Source: Archilochus colubris (lineage: Eukaryota > Chordata > Aves > Apodiformes > Trochilidae). From it: a stretch of DNA of 64,000 nt. Position 1 is the stretch's first letter. Each line of letters starts with the position of its first letter. Below, in pieces: positions 46,879 through 59,020 of the stretch. The stretch lies in assembly GCA_023079485.1 (NCBI GenBank), contig CM041084.1, positions 99,862,467 through 99,926,466 of the forward strand. Reading direction: 5' to 3'. Made by a program: the position numbers and the translations under genes. The notes beneath the pieces are model-generated. The model did not search any database. It saw nothing but the letters and a program-made list of their open reading frames with translations, and had not been told where the DNA came from.

Positions 46879-49606
46879 CTGAATTAAAACACAAACAAAC
46901 AGGGTAAGTTACTTCTGAACCTGTTGGTGGCATTAGCATGTGGGTATTTTGTCATTCACTTCCTGTTAGTTGCACCAGGTATGTTCGTCTCCAAAAAGTG
47001 GCTGATTTTCCCTCTTATAAGGAATCTTAAATTGCCAGGGGTAATATTCTTCACTTTGTATAGAATGAGCAATTCCATCAGCAAAACAGAATGCATAAGG
47101 AGAGCTCAAATACCAAATCTATAATAACCTTGAACTTTGATAGTCCCATAAGATCTCAAATGGAAGTAAGCTGCAAATGGCTTTTTTCCACATGTACAAT
47201 AGATTGGTTTGGGTCATAGAGCTGTGTGTGTTAATTTGTTCTGTGGATGAAATCTGCTTTATGCCAGGGACTGTGCTGAAATAAGATGTAAACTGGGGTC
47301 CTTTGACATAAGATTTCATCCTATGTGCTCTAGGAAGCAACAAATGGCACCAGCTGAAACTAATAAGTTACATTACATGTGAGGGAAGACCAGTACTTGT
47401 TTCACAGGGGGAATTCCTACAGCTTACTAAAGGCACTAAGATGTTTTATGGGGATTATTTCCTTGAGACAATTCCCATGATGAGTTGAGGATTTTAATAG
47501 ATACTTTTGAAGCAATTGCTCTACTGTTATTATTTTACCTGTTTGCTTATATTTCTAATAAACTGTAGGCAATATAAAATGTGATCAGGAAAAAAGAGTG
47601 TTAGTACCTATCACTTTTATTCGACCTCCTGAAATCAAGTACATTACTAACACAGAAGTATATTTCAAATTGTGATTATTCAAAAAGAGCACCATTTAAC
47701 TCAGCAAACACCTTTCTAGTATTTATCTAGAGTCAGAATCAAAAAAAATAGGAGTCAACTGATCCTTCTTGCATTCACACTGGTGTAAGGCTGGAATAAT
47801 GTGGGTGGTTTCACTGGAGTTATTGCAGAGTAAATCTGGCCTAAGTGAACAGAGAATCAGATTGACTTCTACTGCAGTTAACTCCACAAAGAAAAAGCAG
47901 TGGGGAGAAACAGTCAGCAGGCTGCAGTTGCTGCTGTGCAACCTCAGTTTAGCTGTTCACTAAACTCCCATCAGTCTCACTAGAGCAAACCCTCTAAGGG
48001 CAAATGACTTTGGCCAGGTTTCACTAAAGCATGCTTTGAAGGAAAGAAGCTATGCAAATATCACTGAGGACCACATTTTGCTGCCAACACTCTCTTAGTG
48101 GCAGTAGTGTCTGAAAAACAGGAAAGAGAAAGGATCTCCCTTCTTAAATAGACTGAATGAAGGAAAGAAAACAGCAGTAAAAAATAAATACAAAACATAG
48201 ATCCCTGACACTGGTATCAACATTCTTCACTAAACACTTGAATATGTATAAAACAAAAGCTCAGAAATAATAAATATGGGATCTCACACTACCAGCTGTA
48301 CCTTATGGAACTGAGAGAAGAAAACCAAACTGGAACATACAGGTACCTATAGAAACTTAAAAATATAAGACAGGTGATCACGTTTCTTGCTTGTCTTAAT
48401 CTTTTTTTTTTCCTTCTCTTCCCCTCAAAGAACTTCATTTCCCAATCCTTTCACTGAGTAACAATGTTATCCATCTCACAGAAGAGCCTGGGTCAGATTT
48501 TCACAGGCTCCCATATTGAAGTCAGGGCACACCAGTGAACCTGGCCCTGCAGAGAGCTTGAGATCTGACCTGTTGACAAACTTTTTCCAGAGTGGTCCCA
48601 TTTTCAAGCCAGAATACACAGATAAATCTTTGACTTGGAAGCTTCTACTCCCTGTCTGCTGCAGTGAGTGCACTCAAGCAGTATTTATGTGCTCAGAGCC
48701 CATGCTGAATGTCTAATCCATGGGCACAAATCTGAATTTTTTTCAGGCAAGAAGAAAGTACTCAAAACTTCCATCAAGCCTGCTTGATAATTTTAACTTC
48801 TTTCAGTCTCCAAATGCTTCTTGGTCTGTAACAGTGGCTAATATTCAAGGAACAATACAAGGGTGGTATTAGCCTTTTGAAGTTGTAAGGTGCTTGTGAA
48901 CCTTCTCAGTGCCACTAATACCATATGCTAGTACACAGGCTACTTTGTACCAGCATATGGGGATGCTGGCTTTCATTCAGCAACAATATAAGCAGAAATG
49001 TGAAAGCCTGGAACTGATGAAAGTAAGCCTGCAGTAAAGCAGAATTTAGCAGGATGCAGACTACATTTACTATGGCATCTCTTGGCACTGTGGTTTACAT
49101 CTTTATAGCTCTATGGTGTCATCTCAAGGTAGGTAATTCACTGATGAAGAAGAACTTCACTTATTTTTTTAACATCTCGCCTCACTTACCTTATGCCAAT
49201 CTACTTAAAAGGCAACCACAAGGGAACAACCAGAAGTGCCTCTCTACAGCACTTCTTGCTTTACTAACAATGTTAGTAATGTTTCTTCAAATATATACAT
49301 ATCCACTTACAACTGGAAGAGATTTATGACTTTCTAAACCAATATGTTGTGTCAAATATAGTTATCCATAACATGAATGGCAACGAGGTGAGGTAATCTT
49401 TGGAACCTTTAGGCTGGCTCCCCATTTCTCAGGTGACTGACAGTGATCTAACCAGCTCCTAACAAGGAATGAAATCTTTTCCATGCCAGACCCACTGTGA
49501 GCAGTGCCTGTGACACAATACCTCACTTCTTATGGCATGGGATGCCACACCAACTGTGACATTAGAGATAACACAACAGCTTGATAAAAGGTAGAAGAGG
49601 GCATAC
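46879..49606 (-). other. Intron between exon c and microexon
   Basis: GTATGC donor at 49606 and AATTCAG acceptor ending at 46879. It carries the 15-bp inverted repeat at 48921-48960. Nothing else is recognised. Confidence 0.85.
48921..48960. repeat. 15-bp near-perfect inverted repeat (hairpin)
   Basis: CCATATGCTAGTACA (48921-48935) and TGTACCAGCATATGG (48946-48960) pair at 14 of 15 positions, the exception being a wobble-compatible mismatch, around a 10-nt loop. A further GCCA/TGGC pairing lies outside an internal loop, giving a hairpin of about 62 nt. It sits in the MTCL1-like intron. Confidence 0.72.
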
Positions 49607-49912
49607 TTCTGCTAATCCACTCAAGAACTTGTCCCGCTCCAGCTGCCGGGAGCGGTGCTCATCGGACTCATCGGGGGAATCCAGGGACAGGGACTCCAGG
49701 AAGAGGTTCTCCTTGGCACTGCACCGATCGCTCTCCCTCAGCTTAGACAGCGACCGATCCTCAAACTGAATGGTGTCTGAGTCAGAGAAGGACCTTGACC
49801 CCATCGGGTGAGGCACGTGGAGGTTCCCCTGGGTCGGGAACTGACGAAGGTTATTCTCCTTCTGGTCACACACGAAACCAACTCCTCTTCGCGGGCTCAC
49901 TTCTTTCTGAAG
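49607..49912 (-). CDS. MTCL1: MTCL1-like coding exon c, 102 codons
   Basis: The acceptor TTTGTCTCCAG precedes CTT CAG AAA GAA, and the donor is GAA/GTATGC at 49607/49606. Both ends are phase 0. The product begins LQKEVSPRRGVGFVCDQKEN, continuing the coiled coil from exon b by one heptad (RIEQ-LQKE) before turning into a Ser/Asp-rich linker: SRSFSDSDTIQFEDRSLSKL, RESDRCSAKENLFLESLSLD, SPDESDEHRSRQLERDKF. The clustered acidic and serine residues suggest phosphorylation, but no kinase site is demonstrated. The open frame continues past the acceptor into the upstream intron as far as 50254. That extension is not supported as coding in the main transcript. Confidence 0.92.
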
Positions 49913-50113
49913 CTGGAGACAAAGCAAATTAAAAGGAACAGCAATTACTGATGTAGCTTGTGGCGTTTCACAGGACTCACCCGTGCCCTGGCGAGGCACC
50001 GTGAGGTCACCGTCCAGCTCCGGGGACCTCAGCTTTGCTGTCCTGGTCCTTTCACAAAGGCAGATGTCTCTAGGACTTTGATGACACTCATTACTCAAGG
50101 GATTTTGAGTGAT

Positions 50114-50207
50114 TACATGTGTATGTGTATAGTTTTGCTTATTTACTTTGTATACAGATATACACACTGTATGTATACATTTATACACACACATATATAT
50201 ACACAAA
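50114..50207. repeat. Imperfect TG/TA/CA microsatellite
   Basis: Interspersed TGTGTATGTG, TATACAGATATACACA and CACACACATATATATACACA units. Confidence 0.7.
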
Positions 50208-51090
50208 ATAATGCATCTGTCTGTAATCTGCTTTTTAAGGAAACAAATAAACACTGACTGATATTTAAAAGCAAATTTGATGTGACATCCTAAAGCAATA
50301 CAAGTAGCTCAAGGAAGAGTGAGTGACTTGGAGCTTCATCAAAACAATTTTCCCTCTAGTCAGCAATACAAAGGCTGCATTTTTATGCACATCATTTGTT
50401 TCCAGAGGTGGAAAATTCCACTTTGCAAAAGACAAAAGCTTTGTTTTATAGATGGTCTAGCCCTAATGCCTGGCTAGAAAGTTAACTATTTGTACAGAAC
50501 AGCACTGTCAAAAGGATAAATTAAGCATGTAAAGCACGTTTGAAGAAAATGCATATTTATAGAAAGGCCATCAAATCTATTAACTCTACATTTAACTCTA
50601 TTAACTCTAAATTTTGCAAAAGCTAGGTGAAGAGAGGGTGAAGCACAAGTGAAATTACCAATCTTAAAATTAGATTATGTGATAAGCTTCTCCTGTAATT
50701 GTAAATACAACAGGATAAATTAAGTAAATGATATTTTAAAACATAGTGTGTGACAACAGGAATCTGATAAGCAACTCCAACGTTTTCTTAAAGCAGTGAA
50801 CTAAGATTAGCTAAAATAACCTGCAAACCCAAGATGTCATTCCCTAGGACCATGGAGACTGAGAACCTACAAAAGGTGTTTGGAAAAATTAGCAGACATT
50901 ACATTGCCTAATGTAAATCAAAACAGTTTAGGTACCAAATGGTTAAATTTGTGCTAGGGCTGAAATTGGTGAGCTTTTCACTTGATGCAGATCTACAAAA
51001 ATGGGAATGCATCTTCAGTATTTTGCTCATGATATACAAAATCTGAAACGGATTTATTAAAAGGAGCTAATTTAAGATTAATCCTATAAA

Positions 51091-51160
51091 GTGAGGGGTT
51101 GGAAGGTGTCAAGAGATGCTAGAGTCCATTCCCCAGCATATGGACAAGACTCAAAGCAAG
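51091..51160 (-). mobile_element. Possible decayed CR1 3' fragment
   Basis: The stretch 'ggggttggaaggtgtcaaga' followed by 'ctagagtccattccccagc' resembles the reverse complement of the CR1 3' UTR (GGTTGGAAGG, CTAGTCCA, CCCCTGC). It is short and diverged, so chance resemblance is possible. Confidence 0.35.
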
Positions 51161-53644
51161 GAGAAACAATAACCAAATGTTTGCTGTATCCATATTTCCA
51201 ATTGCAAGCCCTTCCACATTTTCAGAGATCCTGTAAGGATAATGATGTGTGAACACTTATGAAAAAGAAGCACAGACACTGGCTCACTCTGAATCAGAGC
51301 TGAAAGGAGAATCAAAGTGAGAAATACTGGCCTAACGTTTAAAGACTGACTAACAATTTTGAGTCACTGTGTGTTTATAGCTTTAAATACAACTTTTCAC
51401 ACAGGTGATTTTGTGGGTTTAAATATTTGCCAGTGTGCTCTATGCACAGTTTGCTTTAGAAGCACTGTGGAGGGAGATTCTCTAAGGGAAAACAAAGTGA
51501 CAGTGTACTTAAAAAGGAAAAAAACCCTCAACTTTGAGCTCTGAAAGAAGTAGGTCATCATGTTTTTTATATGCGAGTAGTATTCCCACAACCATCCAGA
51601 GTAAAGTATTTTATACATTTTATACAATGGTGTGAGCTTCTCCCCTTATCATACATGTATTATTCAGGAGCTGTGTGAAAGCAGACAGGCATAAAGCATT
51701 AGCATGAAACTTGGCACACATGTTTCTGCTATCTCTTAGACTGTTTTTCAAGCATAGACACTGGTGTAGTCTCCTCATCCTCTACATATTCCCATACATG
51801 GAATACACACAGAAAAACCCTGGAGAGAGGGACTTCAGAGATACACTAATTGTTTCCATATAAAGCAGAGCATGACTGCACTCTGAGAGGATACTCAACT
51901 AAAAGCCTGAAAATATTTTGAAGCTTCCTGTCACACAGGGAAATGTTTGATTATAAGCAAAAATGGAGTTTTGAAGTTTTGCAGGCAGGCAGTCAACATT
52001 TCAAACGCTTTTTTTGATCATCTATTCCCCTGAAATTAGCTTGCTATACTATTTCTTTTTTCCCTTATCTATTAGCTAACTCTGTGTACAACTCTGTCCT
52101 ACTGAAAATATATAGAGGTTTCAGAATAGTAACAAAGGAAATCAGCTCTGGGACTAGTTAGGAGCTATTTTGTAGGCTCTCCCAAGATGACAAGGAGTGG
52201 TTATGTCAGGTTTAAATAGAATTAAAGGCAAGGTAACATTGACAGGGATTTCTCTGTTGCTTCCTTCAGTGTGCCCCACTTGCAGGTAATAGAAAAAGCA
52301 ATCTTTAACCAGGTTAAGTCCCTCTAGCTATCTGAAGATATAATATTGAAAATTATGTATACCCAAAAAATGCTCAGATAAATGGGAGATTAACATTTTC
52401 CTGAATATTGTTCATTGATACTTTTAAATTTAGAAGCTCAAAAATCACATTTTTTGGTCTGTAAAACCTTCATATTGGTAACCTCACCCACACTTCTATA
52501 GCTGTGATTTCACAAATACCTGTAGAGTCCAAGTTTTTCCTAAGTGCTCTTCTATGGGTTTAAGAGCCATAGCTTTAACAGAGGTTTAGTCCTGTAATCA
52601 TAATATTTACAGCTCCTCTTTAGCTTCTTGTTGCAGCCCAGGAATGGGAACATGAGACACAGAAAACGAACCATTTTCAAAAAATGGTCAGGAATTTACA
52701 CCAGGCTTTCAACAACTTAACCTATAAAGATACTTAGTGCTTCATTCAAGCATAGTGCTCCCTAGAGACCATTCACAGATCTGGTGCCATTCAATTTCTG
52801 ATGTCCTAAGGACAGCAAGAATTCAGTTAATTGGGGACCCACAACTTCAGTTGTTTTTCTTACTTTTCTTGGAATGCATGACTCAGAGCTGAACAATGTT
52901 CAGTTAAAAATGGCACATTAGCTCTCCCTCACTTTATATTTTTTTAATTTTAGTATGGCTGCCAGCCAAATGATAAATTCATTAGGTATAAATTGTCTCT
53001 AATAATAAGCAGTTGAAAGTACCAAGAGAACAAGTACACAGTTATCGTTTGCAAAATGATAGCAGAACTGTACATAAAATTCATGTGACCAAGGTCAGAA
53101 GTGTCTCCTGAATATTTATTGTTAATAGTTGTTTATTTGGTATAAGCTCTTCACATTAACCCCCAGGTTCTTGTACTAGAGAAAGAGAATTCAGCTGAGA
53201 CTGATTAGCTAAAAAAGCTGTATCTTTGATAGCTCATTCAGGGATGAAGTGACTTTTTTTGGCAAGAGGCTGTATATCAAACCTTGAATAATCCTGCTTA
53301 TGGGATTGAGTGTTTCAGTACAAAGGGATGCACAAAAGCTTTTAAAAAGAATGAATTGATGTGACCATGCCTGTCCAGGGCAACTGAAATGAAGCAGGAA
53401 ATGGCCTTTAACCTGGAGTTGATTTCTCATAAGTGATCTTTTATAGGGATTACGAGCATTTTTCTTTTATTCCCCAGTGTACGTAAATTGTTCTGTAACT
53501 TGAGAAACATTGATGTAACCAAAGAACCAAAATTGTTCCTGTGCTGCTTTTTAATGCAGTTTCTTCACCTTGGCCTGAGTGCAGCAAGAGCAGGATGCCC
53601 TCTGCTTCCAGCCAGCCATTGTTCACCCCAGCTGAACTCCTCAC

Positions 53645-53899
53645 CTGCTCTATCCGCCGCAGCAGCTCCTTCTTTTGACGCTCCCATTCTTGTCTGTCTC
53701 TATCAAACCTGTCCAGGAGCTCCACCTTTTCCCGGTTCCAGTTCTTCTCATTGTGCTGGATTTGCCAGCGGAGGTCCATCACCACACTGTGACTCTCAGC
53801 CAGAAGCTTCTTGTGTTCCTCTCTTTCCTTTTTAAAAGCTCCTTTTGCATCAGAAGTGAGGCTGGTTTCTCCTGAGGTGCTCTCACTCTTGCCTTCCAT
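53645..53899 (-). CDS. MTCL1: MTCL1-like coding exon b (coiled coil), 85 codons
   Basis: The acceptor TTTATTTCCAG lies directly before an ATG codon at 53899-53897, and the donor is CAG/GTGAGG at 53645/53644. Both ends are phase 0. The product runs [20 protein letters not shown], then the helical [40 protein letters not shown] and [20 protein letters not shown], to IEQ. A short Ser/Thr-rich linker (residues 4-17) is followed by a long charged coiled coil with Trp-containing heptads characteristic of MTCL1/SOGA. The ATG on the first base of the exon is more likely an internal Met than a start, because the exon fits in phase between exons a and c. Confidence 0.92.
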
Positions 53900-56800
53900 C
53901 TGGAAATAAAGTAAAACATTTCTAGGACATTAAACTCTCTGTGGTAAAAAGCACGTGTCTGACAATGAATTTGAGTTAAAGATCTAAGTCCACAAAGGTA
54001 ATGGCAAAATTATGGCTATGATTGAATATGTTCCACTTGAAAAAAGTTTAAAAATCAAGAAGGCACAAACCACAGAGAATAATTTCACAAGTTCTGCAAG
54101 CTCGTGCTTTTAAGGCATCAGTTATGAACTTTTTGAAGGGAGTGTGGGTACCAGTGATGAATGAAACATCAACATAAACTCCAGCCTCATCATCATCTCT
54201 GAGACAATCACCAAAGAGCCATTGCTCTGCTTTTGTGCTCTCACTCAGTGCACCCAGCACCTAAAGAGAGCACATTCATCTTCTGAAGAGACTTTTCCCA
54301 GAACAACCCCTAGCAATGGTTTTATTGTACAGCTCCTCACACCTTCCAACAAAAGAGGGTTTTTGTAGCAGCAGATGTCCCAAGATCACCCTCCTATCTC
54401 AGCAGTTTCTGTTGTTTGAACTGATTTCTAGGGCAGTTAGCTGATGCTACCTTCTTTCCCTCACCTTCCTTTGCTTCATGCTAAGGAGTCAGCTTGATCA
54501 GAGCAGAACTAGCACAAGGTAGTAGAATCATAGGAAAATGCAGGTTCAATGGGGTGTCATGAGGCCTCTAGTCAAATCCCAGCAGGTTTGGCTCTGAGAT
54601 CAGATTGGGTTGTGCAGGACTTTGTTCAGTTGGATCCTGAGAAACCTCCAAGTGCAGGGGTTGTACAACCTCTCTGGCCAACCTGGGCCACTGCTGGACT
54701 ACTGTCAGAGTGAAAAAAGTGCTCAATGGTTTTATGTAAGTTCAAGTGAGTGAAGAATTTATCCCTGAAGCCTGACCTTTTGTGAACAATTCAGAGGATA
54801 TGTGAGTGACTCAGACTGGGATACATCTCCATCCCCTGGCTCTCCAGGTGAACTGGAATGAAAAGCACTGAAAACTCATTTCTGTGTCTGAAGTTAAAAT
54901 TGTTCTCAAGAAAGACCAGGCAGCAGGTCTACAGGGAAACTTGCTCCTTTGGCAAGAGAGAAGGACACCACCTTCACCTTGACCTATGTGGAAAATAAAC
55001 TCAAACTATGTGAGCAAAAAAAGAGCAGATTGCATTCAGGAATGAAGCTTACTAGTCCCTGAACAGCTGAGAAGGCTGAGAAGTCATTGCTTGAGTCATT
55101 AAAAATTGTACCAAGCTGCAGAGAACATCCTGTTACTGCCACTTGCATTGACAGGGAAATCTTAAAACACCTGCGTCCTCCACCACGAATTTCCAAAGTT
55201 CAGTTGTTTTCAAACAACGAAACAAACAACTGACCAACCACAGAAAAAAAATCAATTATAAAAAAGAAGCATCAGGCTGTCCTGCACACACCTGTGTGGT
55301 TTGATGGCAGACTGGAGGAATTGTGGGGCAGAAACACAGAACAGCACAGGAGAGGCACCTCTGTGCTGTAGATCTGTGGTGGGAGACACCATCCTGGGCA
55401 GCACAGCACCTCAAGAAGCCACAGAGTTTTGCCTTCTTCCTACCCACCACCCCAGCAGGTTGATTGCCCACATGTGTAAAAATACCTCTGCTAGCTTCCA
55501 AACTCACCATTAAATTCAGGTAATGACTTCTTGCCCCTTGCTGCACCTTTCCTCTGTCCATCTGCATGTCCCCAGCTCCATTTCAGGATGCTGCAGGAGT
55601 CAGAGTTCATGCTGCAGCCACAGTCAGCATTGCTGGCACCCATTCTTTTAGGTTTGTTTGCTTCAGTATTACTATTCTGTGCTGTCTGCCCCAGGTCACT
55701 CTTGTAAGTTCCTGCTGGTTCACTAAGCAGCTATGACACTAATATATTTCAGAAGTGTCACAGAAGAGCCGAGATCAGTCAAAATAATAAGGGACTAACA
55801 AAGTAAACCCTGTACAGTTTCCTTACATCTGAGCTTGACAGAGGGCTATCTAGCACTTATTTGGCATATGTGTATCTTTCAAGCACCTTTGATGTCTCTG
55901 CCAAATTCTCATCTTGCAAAAGAAATCTTTGGGGAGGCTGCTAGAGTGCCTGGGGTAAATCCAACCAGGCTGGAGTTCAGACTCAACCTTACAACTCTGC
56001 TGGCCCCTGAGGAATAATGCCTCAGCAGCTGTAGCTATGGCTAGCATGCTAAGATGTGAAGACACCAATACCTTTAATGAATTCTTCAGCTGGTATGAGT
56101 CATGAAAATGCTAAAAACAACCTATAAAGCAATCAAATGTTCAGTTGTAATATAAATGTATATATTGTCCTATAAAGCAAATTCCTTCTTCCCTTTTTTT
56201 GTATCTCAAAGAAAAATAGCAAAATGTTAAACTCCAACAAGACTCATTTTCTCTCTCCCCTTACACCAGTGAGTTCTTCCCCACCACTGGGCAAATTCTC
56301 AGCCTTTCAGTCAGCAAACAAAACAGATGGTGATGCCTACAAAGGGCAAGACAACTGAGAGAGGCAATGGGGAGTAAGAATATGCCCCATAAGAGTGATG
56401 CCCCAAGAATGTACAGCTGCTGGTAGAGTGCCATGAGTGAGCTGCCAAAATATAGTAAGTCCTATCCTGTGCTGGACCACTGGCTCATCCCCATCCAGAC
56501 CAGAACCCTGAATCTCAGCCCTTTTCAGAAGAACACAGTAACTCTGTAAGTACCAAGATGAGTTCTAAACCAAAGCTAGTATATAGTGACACACCTTCAG
56601 AATAATTTCTTGTTGTTCAGCCATTCAGGACCTTAAACCTTCTCCAGTCATAGGCTGTGTTGTTTGACTCAGAAGACAGTTCTTGGCAGAACTATGCTCC
56701 TGTCAAGGAGAGTCCTTCTGCCTGTGTTTTGATGAAATGGCTTCAATCATGGAGGAAAGGTCCATTGGTGGCTCCTTAGCATGAAAGTCTAGATGTGACT

Positions 56801-58531
56801 TTCCTAAACCTGCTGACTACTAAAGGTTGCCAGATGCCTCTCTGTGTGCATCCCAGGTTGTATTCCTCCCAGGCACTGTGAAGCTGGATCATTGGTCAGG
56901 GTGCTAGTATGAGTTCATGTCCTTACATGTGAGTTTTCAAAGCACATGCAGGGTTTGGCTTCTCATTCTAACTCCCTCGTTCTTCCAAAATTTTCTTAGT
57001 TCCCAGTTCCCAGAATACTGGAATTTTTCACTTGCTCAGCTGGAGGCTGAAAATTACTGGGACTCCTTACTGATGCAGCACTATCATAATCCCATACTTA
57101 GGAGCAATCTCATTATTTCTTATCTTAAAAACAACGCCTAAGGATCCTTCTGCCAAATAAGGTGTCTATGCATTTCTGACACCAAGTCTTTCATTCTTAA
57201 TGACATATGCAGTGCTAAAGCTCCAAAGCAGCAGGCAACAGTACATTGTAACCTCTGATATGCAGTGCTTTTGTATCAAAAGAGTTTTCTTTCCTTTTTT
57301 TCTATATAGAAAGTTGAAACATCAACATCAACTGGCAAAACAATTGGCAGTGACTACTAATTAGGAGCTGACTCTCTTGAGAAAAATGCTCTTGTTAACT
57401 GACCTACTGCTTCACAAAAAAAAAAAAAGAAAAAGTGGAAAAAACACCAGTGAAAACAACAGTGATGACTAAAAAGGCGTTAACAACCAAATGACATCAT
57501 GAGAGGTCCTCCTACCAACATCAACTCGACAGACATGCCTATTTAGTTAAAGCTGCTCTTATGCCAGATGGTGGGCACAGAATAGTAAGGGATGTTAACA
57601 TTTTACATGCTGTTCAGTAGCTCCTTCCATTTAGATCCTGGTCAGGAAAAGAAGTACTCATGTTTCTGCTCTGTGTGTCAGAGTGAGTCTCCAATGTTCA
57701 GTAAATCCTCCTAAAAACACCACGTTCCTGGCAGTGAATATTTTTACTATATATGCCTTCTGCAGAACAGCTCTACATTTACAGATCTTTTTCTCAAGAC
57801 CTGAATGTACTGTCTCCCAACCCTCCCCTTTTCAATGGGGAAAATTAGAGCTTTTATGCCATCAGCTTTGGAAATGAATCTTTGTGGGGTTTTTTGTTTT
57901 GTTTTCAGGTTGCTTCAGGAACAGTACATCTGCAAACAGCCATACATGGCACTGAAGCACCAGGCACCAGATTTTATATATACTTCTAACATGCTTCTAC
58001 CACCCAAGGGGGGATAGCTAATGTTCTCCCTTCAGTGGGGTACCATCCATCACTAACCAGTAGCTTTGAGCAGTTGGTTTAAGTTACATATTGATCTATC
58101 ATGTTGGTGTTATTAAATCACTCTTTCATCTCCTGTGCACCAAATACCCCTGTTGTTATGTGCCAAGGCACAGAGGTGAGCTAATTGTGAGCATTCCAAC
58201 ATAAAGACATTTTTCTCTCCTATAAATGCCAATGAATACAGAGACTTGAGTGTCTTATTATGGCAGCTGACACACCATCAGCCAAATCTTCTGAGAAAAG
58301 AGAGCAAGAAGAGGTTCAGTTTGTTTGTCCTCACCTACATTACACAGTACCTACAACATCAGCACCGAGACGATGGGAATCCAAAGGGCAGCTCAAGAGG
58401 CAAAGCTTGGCTCAGGCTTCAGGGGAGCTCTCAGGCACCAGGGTAAAATGGCTCTCGTAAGCTTCCTGTTTTGCTAAGAACCTCAGACATTCTTTGCAAT
58501 GTGTAGGGTAATTTTATGTGGGGGATGTTAC
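53900..58531 (-). other. Intron between exons a and b
   Basis: GTAACA donor at 58531 and TTTCCAG acceptor ending at 53900. It contains a CR1 fragment at 54525-54740 and an A-rich run near 57415-57437. A 70-codon open frame with an acceptor-like upstream sequence at 54260-54048 is listed among the findings. Confidence 0.85.
54525..54740 (-). mobile_element. Old CR1 3' fragment, minus strand
   Basis: It starts with GAATCATAGGA. It then carries segments resembling older CR1 subfamilies: 'gggttgtgcaggactttgtt', 'gagaaacctccaagtgcagg', 'acaacctctctggccaacct' and a terminal 'agagtgaaaaaa'. It is strongly diverged, which suggests an old insertion. The right end is approximate. Confidence 0.75.
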
Positions 58532-58699
58532 CTGTTTGAGCTGACACTTCAGTTCAGTCATCTCCACCTCCCAAGCTGCCTTGTGCAGGGCATACTGCTG
58601 CTGCAGCCCCTGGCGCTCACGCTCCTCATCCCGCAGCTCCAGGCGGAAATCATCCAGCAAACCCTTCAGAGCATTCAGGAGCTTCCGATTTTCACTTGC
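58532..58699 (-). CDS. MTCL1: MTCL1-like coding exon a (coiled coil), 56 codons
   Basis: On the minus strand the acceptor TTTGTTGGGGCAG precedes GCA AGT GAA AAT, and the exon ends at CAG/GTAACA. Both boundaries are phase 0. The product begins ASENRKLLNALKGLLDDFRL and continues ELRDEERERQGLQQQY to ELKCQLKQ. This heptad-patterned, charged sequence matches the late coiled-coil part of MTCL proteins (ENRxLLxALKGLLxDFRxEL). Coiled coils of this family mediate self-association that crosslinks microtubules. It is the most 5' exon I can place. The preceding exon must end in phase 0 and lies either further right in the 58.7-64 kb intron, where I could not find it, or outside the window. Confidence 0.9.
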
Positions 58700-58845
58700 C
58701 TGCCCCAACAAAGCAAAAGAAATGCTGTCAGTTTATGGCCTTAGCCTGCAGTTTCATTTTGGAAGTGCCTGCATGACCACTGCATGGAAGAGAAAGTGCC
58801 TTGGCTAACTTTTGTGTGGGATAAAAAAGAGCAATACCTGTCTTC

Positions 58846-59020
58846 AGGCTGCCCAGGGGAGTGGCTGAGTCCCCATCCCTGGAAGTATTTAAAAGATGTG
58901 TTGTTGTGACACTTAGGATCATGGTTTAGTGGGGGAATTGGCAGTGTTAGGTTTACGGTTGGACTTGATGATCTTAAGGGTCTTTTCCAACCTAAATGAT
59001 TCTATGAGTCTGTGATTCTA
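58846..59020 (+). mobile_element. CR1 3' fragment
   Basis: It runs from 'ggctgcccaggggagtggct' through 'ccccatccctggaagtattt' and 'ggttggacttgatgatctta' to the tail ATTCTATGAGTCTGTGATTCTA. It lies just upstream of exon a in the intron, antisense to the gene. Confidence 0.92.

Larger units (their letters stand above)
49913..53644 (-). other. Intron between exons b and c
   Basis: GTGAGG donor at 53644 and TCTCCAG acceptor ending at 49913. It contains a TA/CA/TG microsatellite at 50114-50207, a short local duplication near 50575-50612, and a possible decayed CR1 piece at 51091-51160. Confidence 0.85.
40386..58699 (-). other. MTCL1: MTCL1-like gene, 3' half (gene span inside window)
   Basis: Six coding exons on the minus strand join in frame to 786 codons plus stop. 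The product is the C-terminal half of a SOGA/MTCL-family protein. In vertebrates MTCL1 crosslinks and stabilises microtubules through N- and C-terminal binding regions, works with the polarity kinase PAR-1b/MARK2 in epithelia, and acts at the axon initial segment of Purkinje cells. Identity rests on remembered human segments such as [56 protein letters not shown] and the terminal NQTVLLTAPWGL. The paralogue MTCL2 (SOGA1) is the main alternative. The N-terminal exons and promoter are beyond 64000. In mammals the next gene on this side is NDUFV2 at some distance, consistent with the empty 36 kb here. Confidence 0.85.

Noticed and set aside
49913..50254. Upstream extension of the exon c open frame
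   Set aside because: The TTTGTCTCCAG acceptor and phase agreement with exon b place the exon start at 49912. The extension runs into a TA/CA microsatellite.
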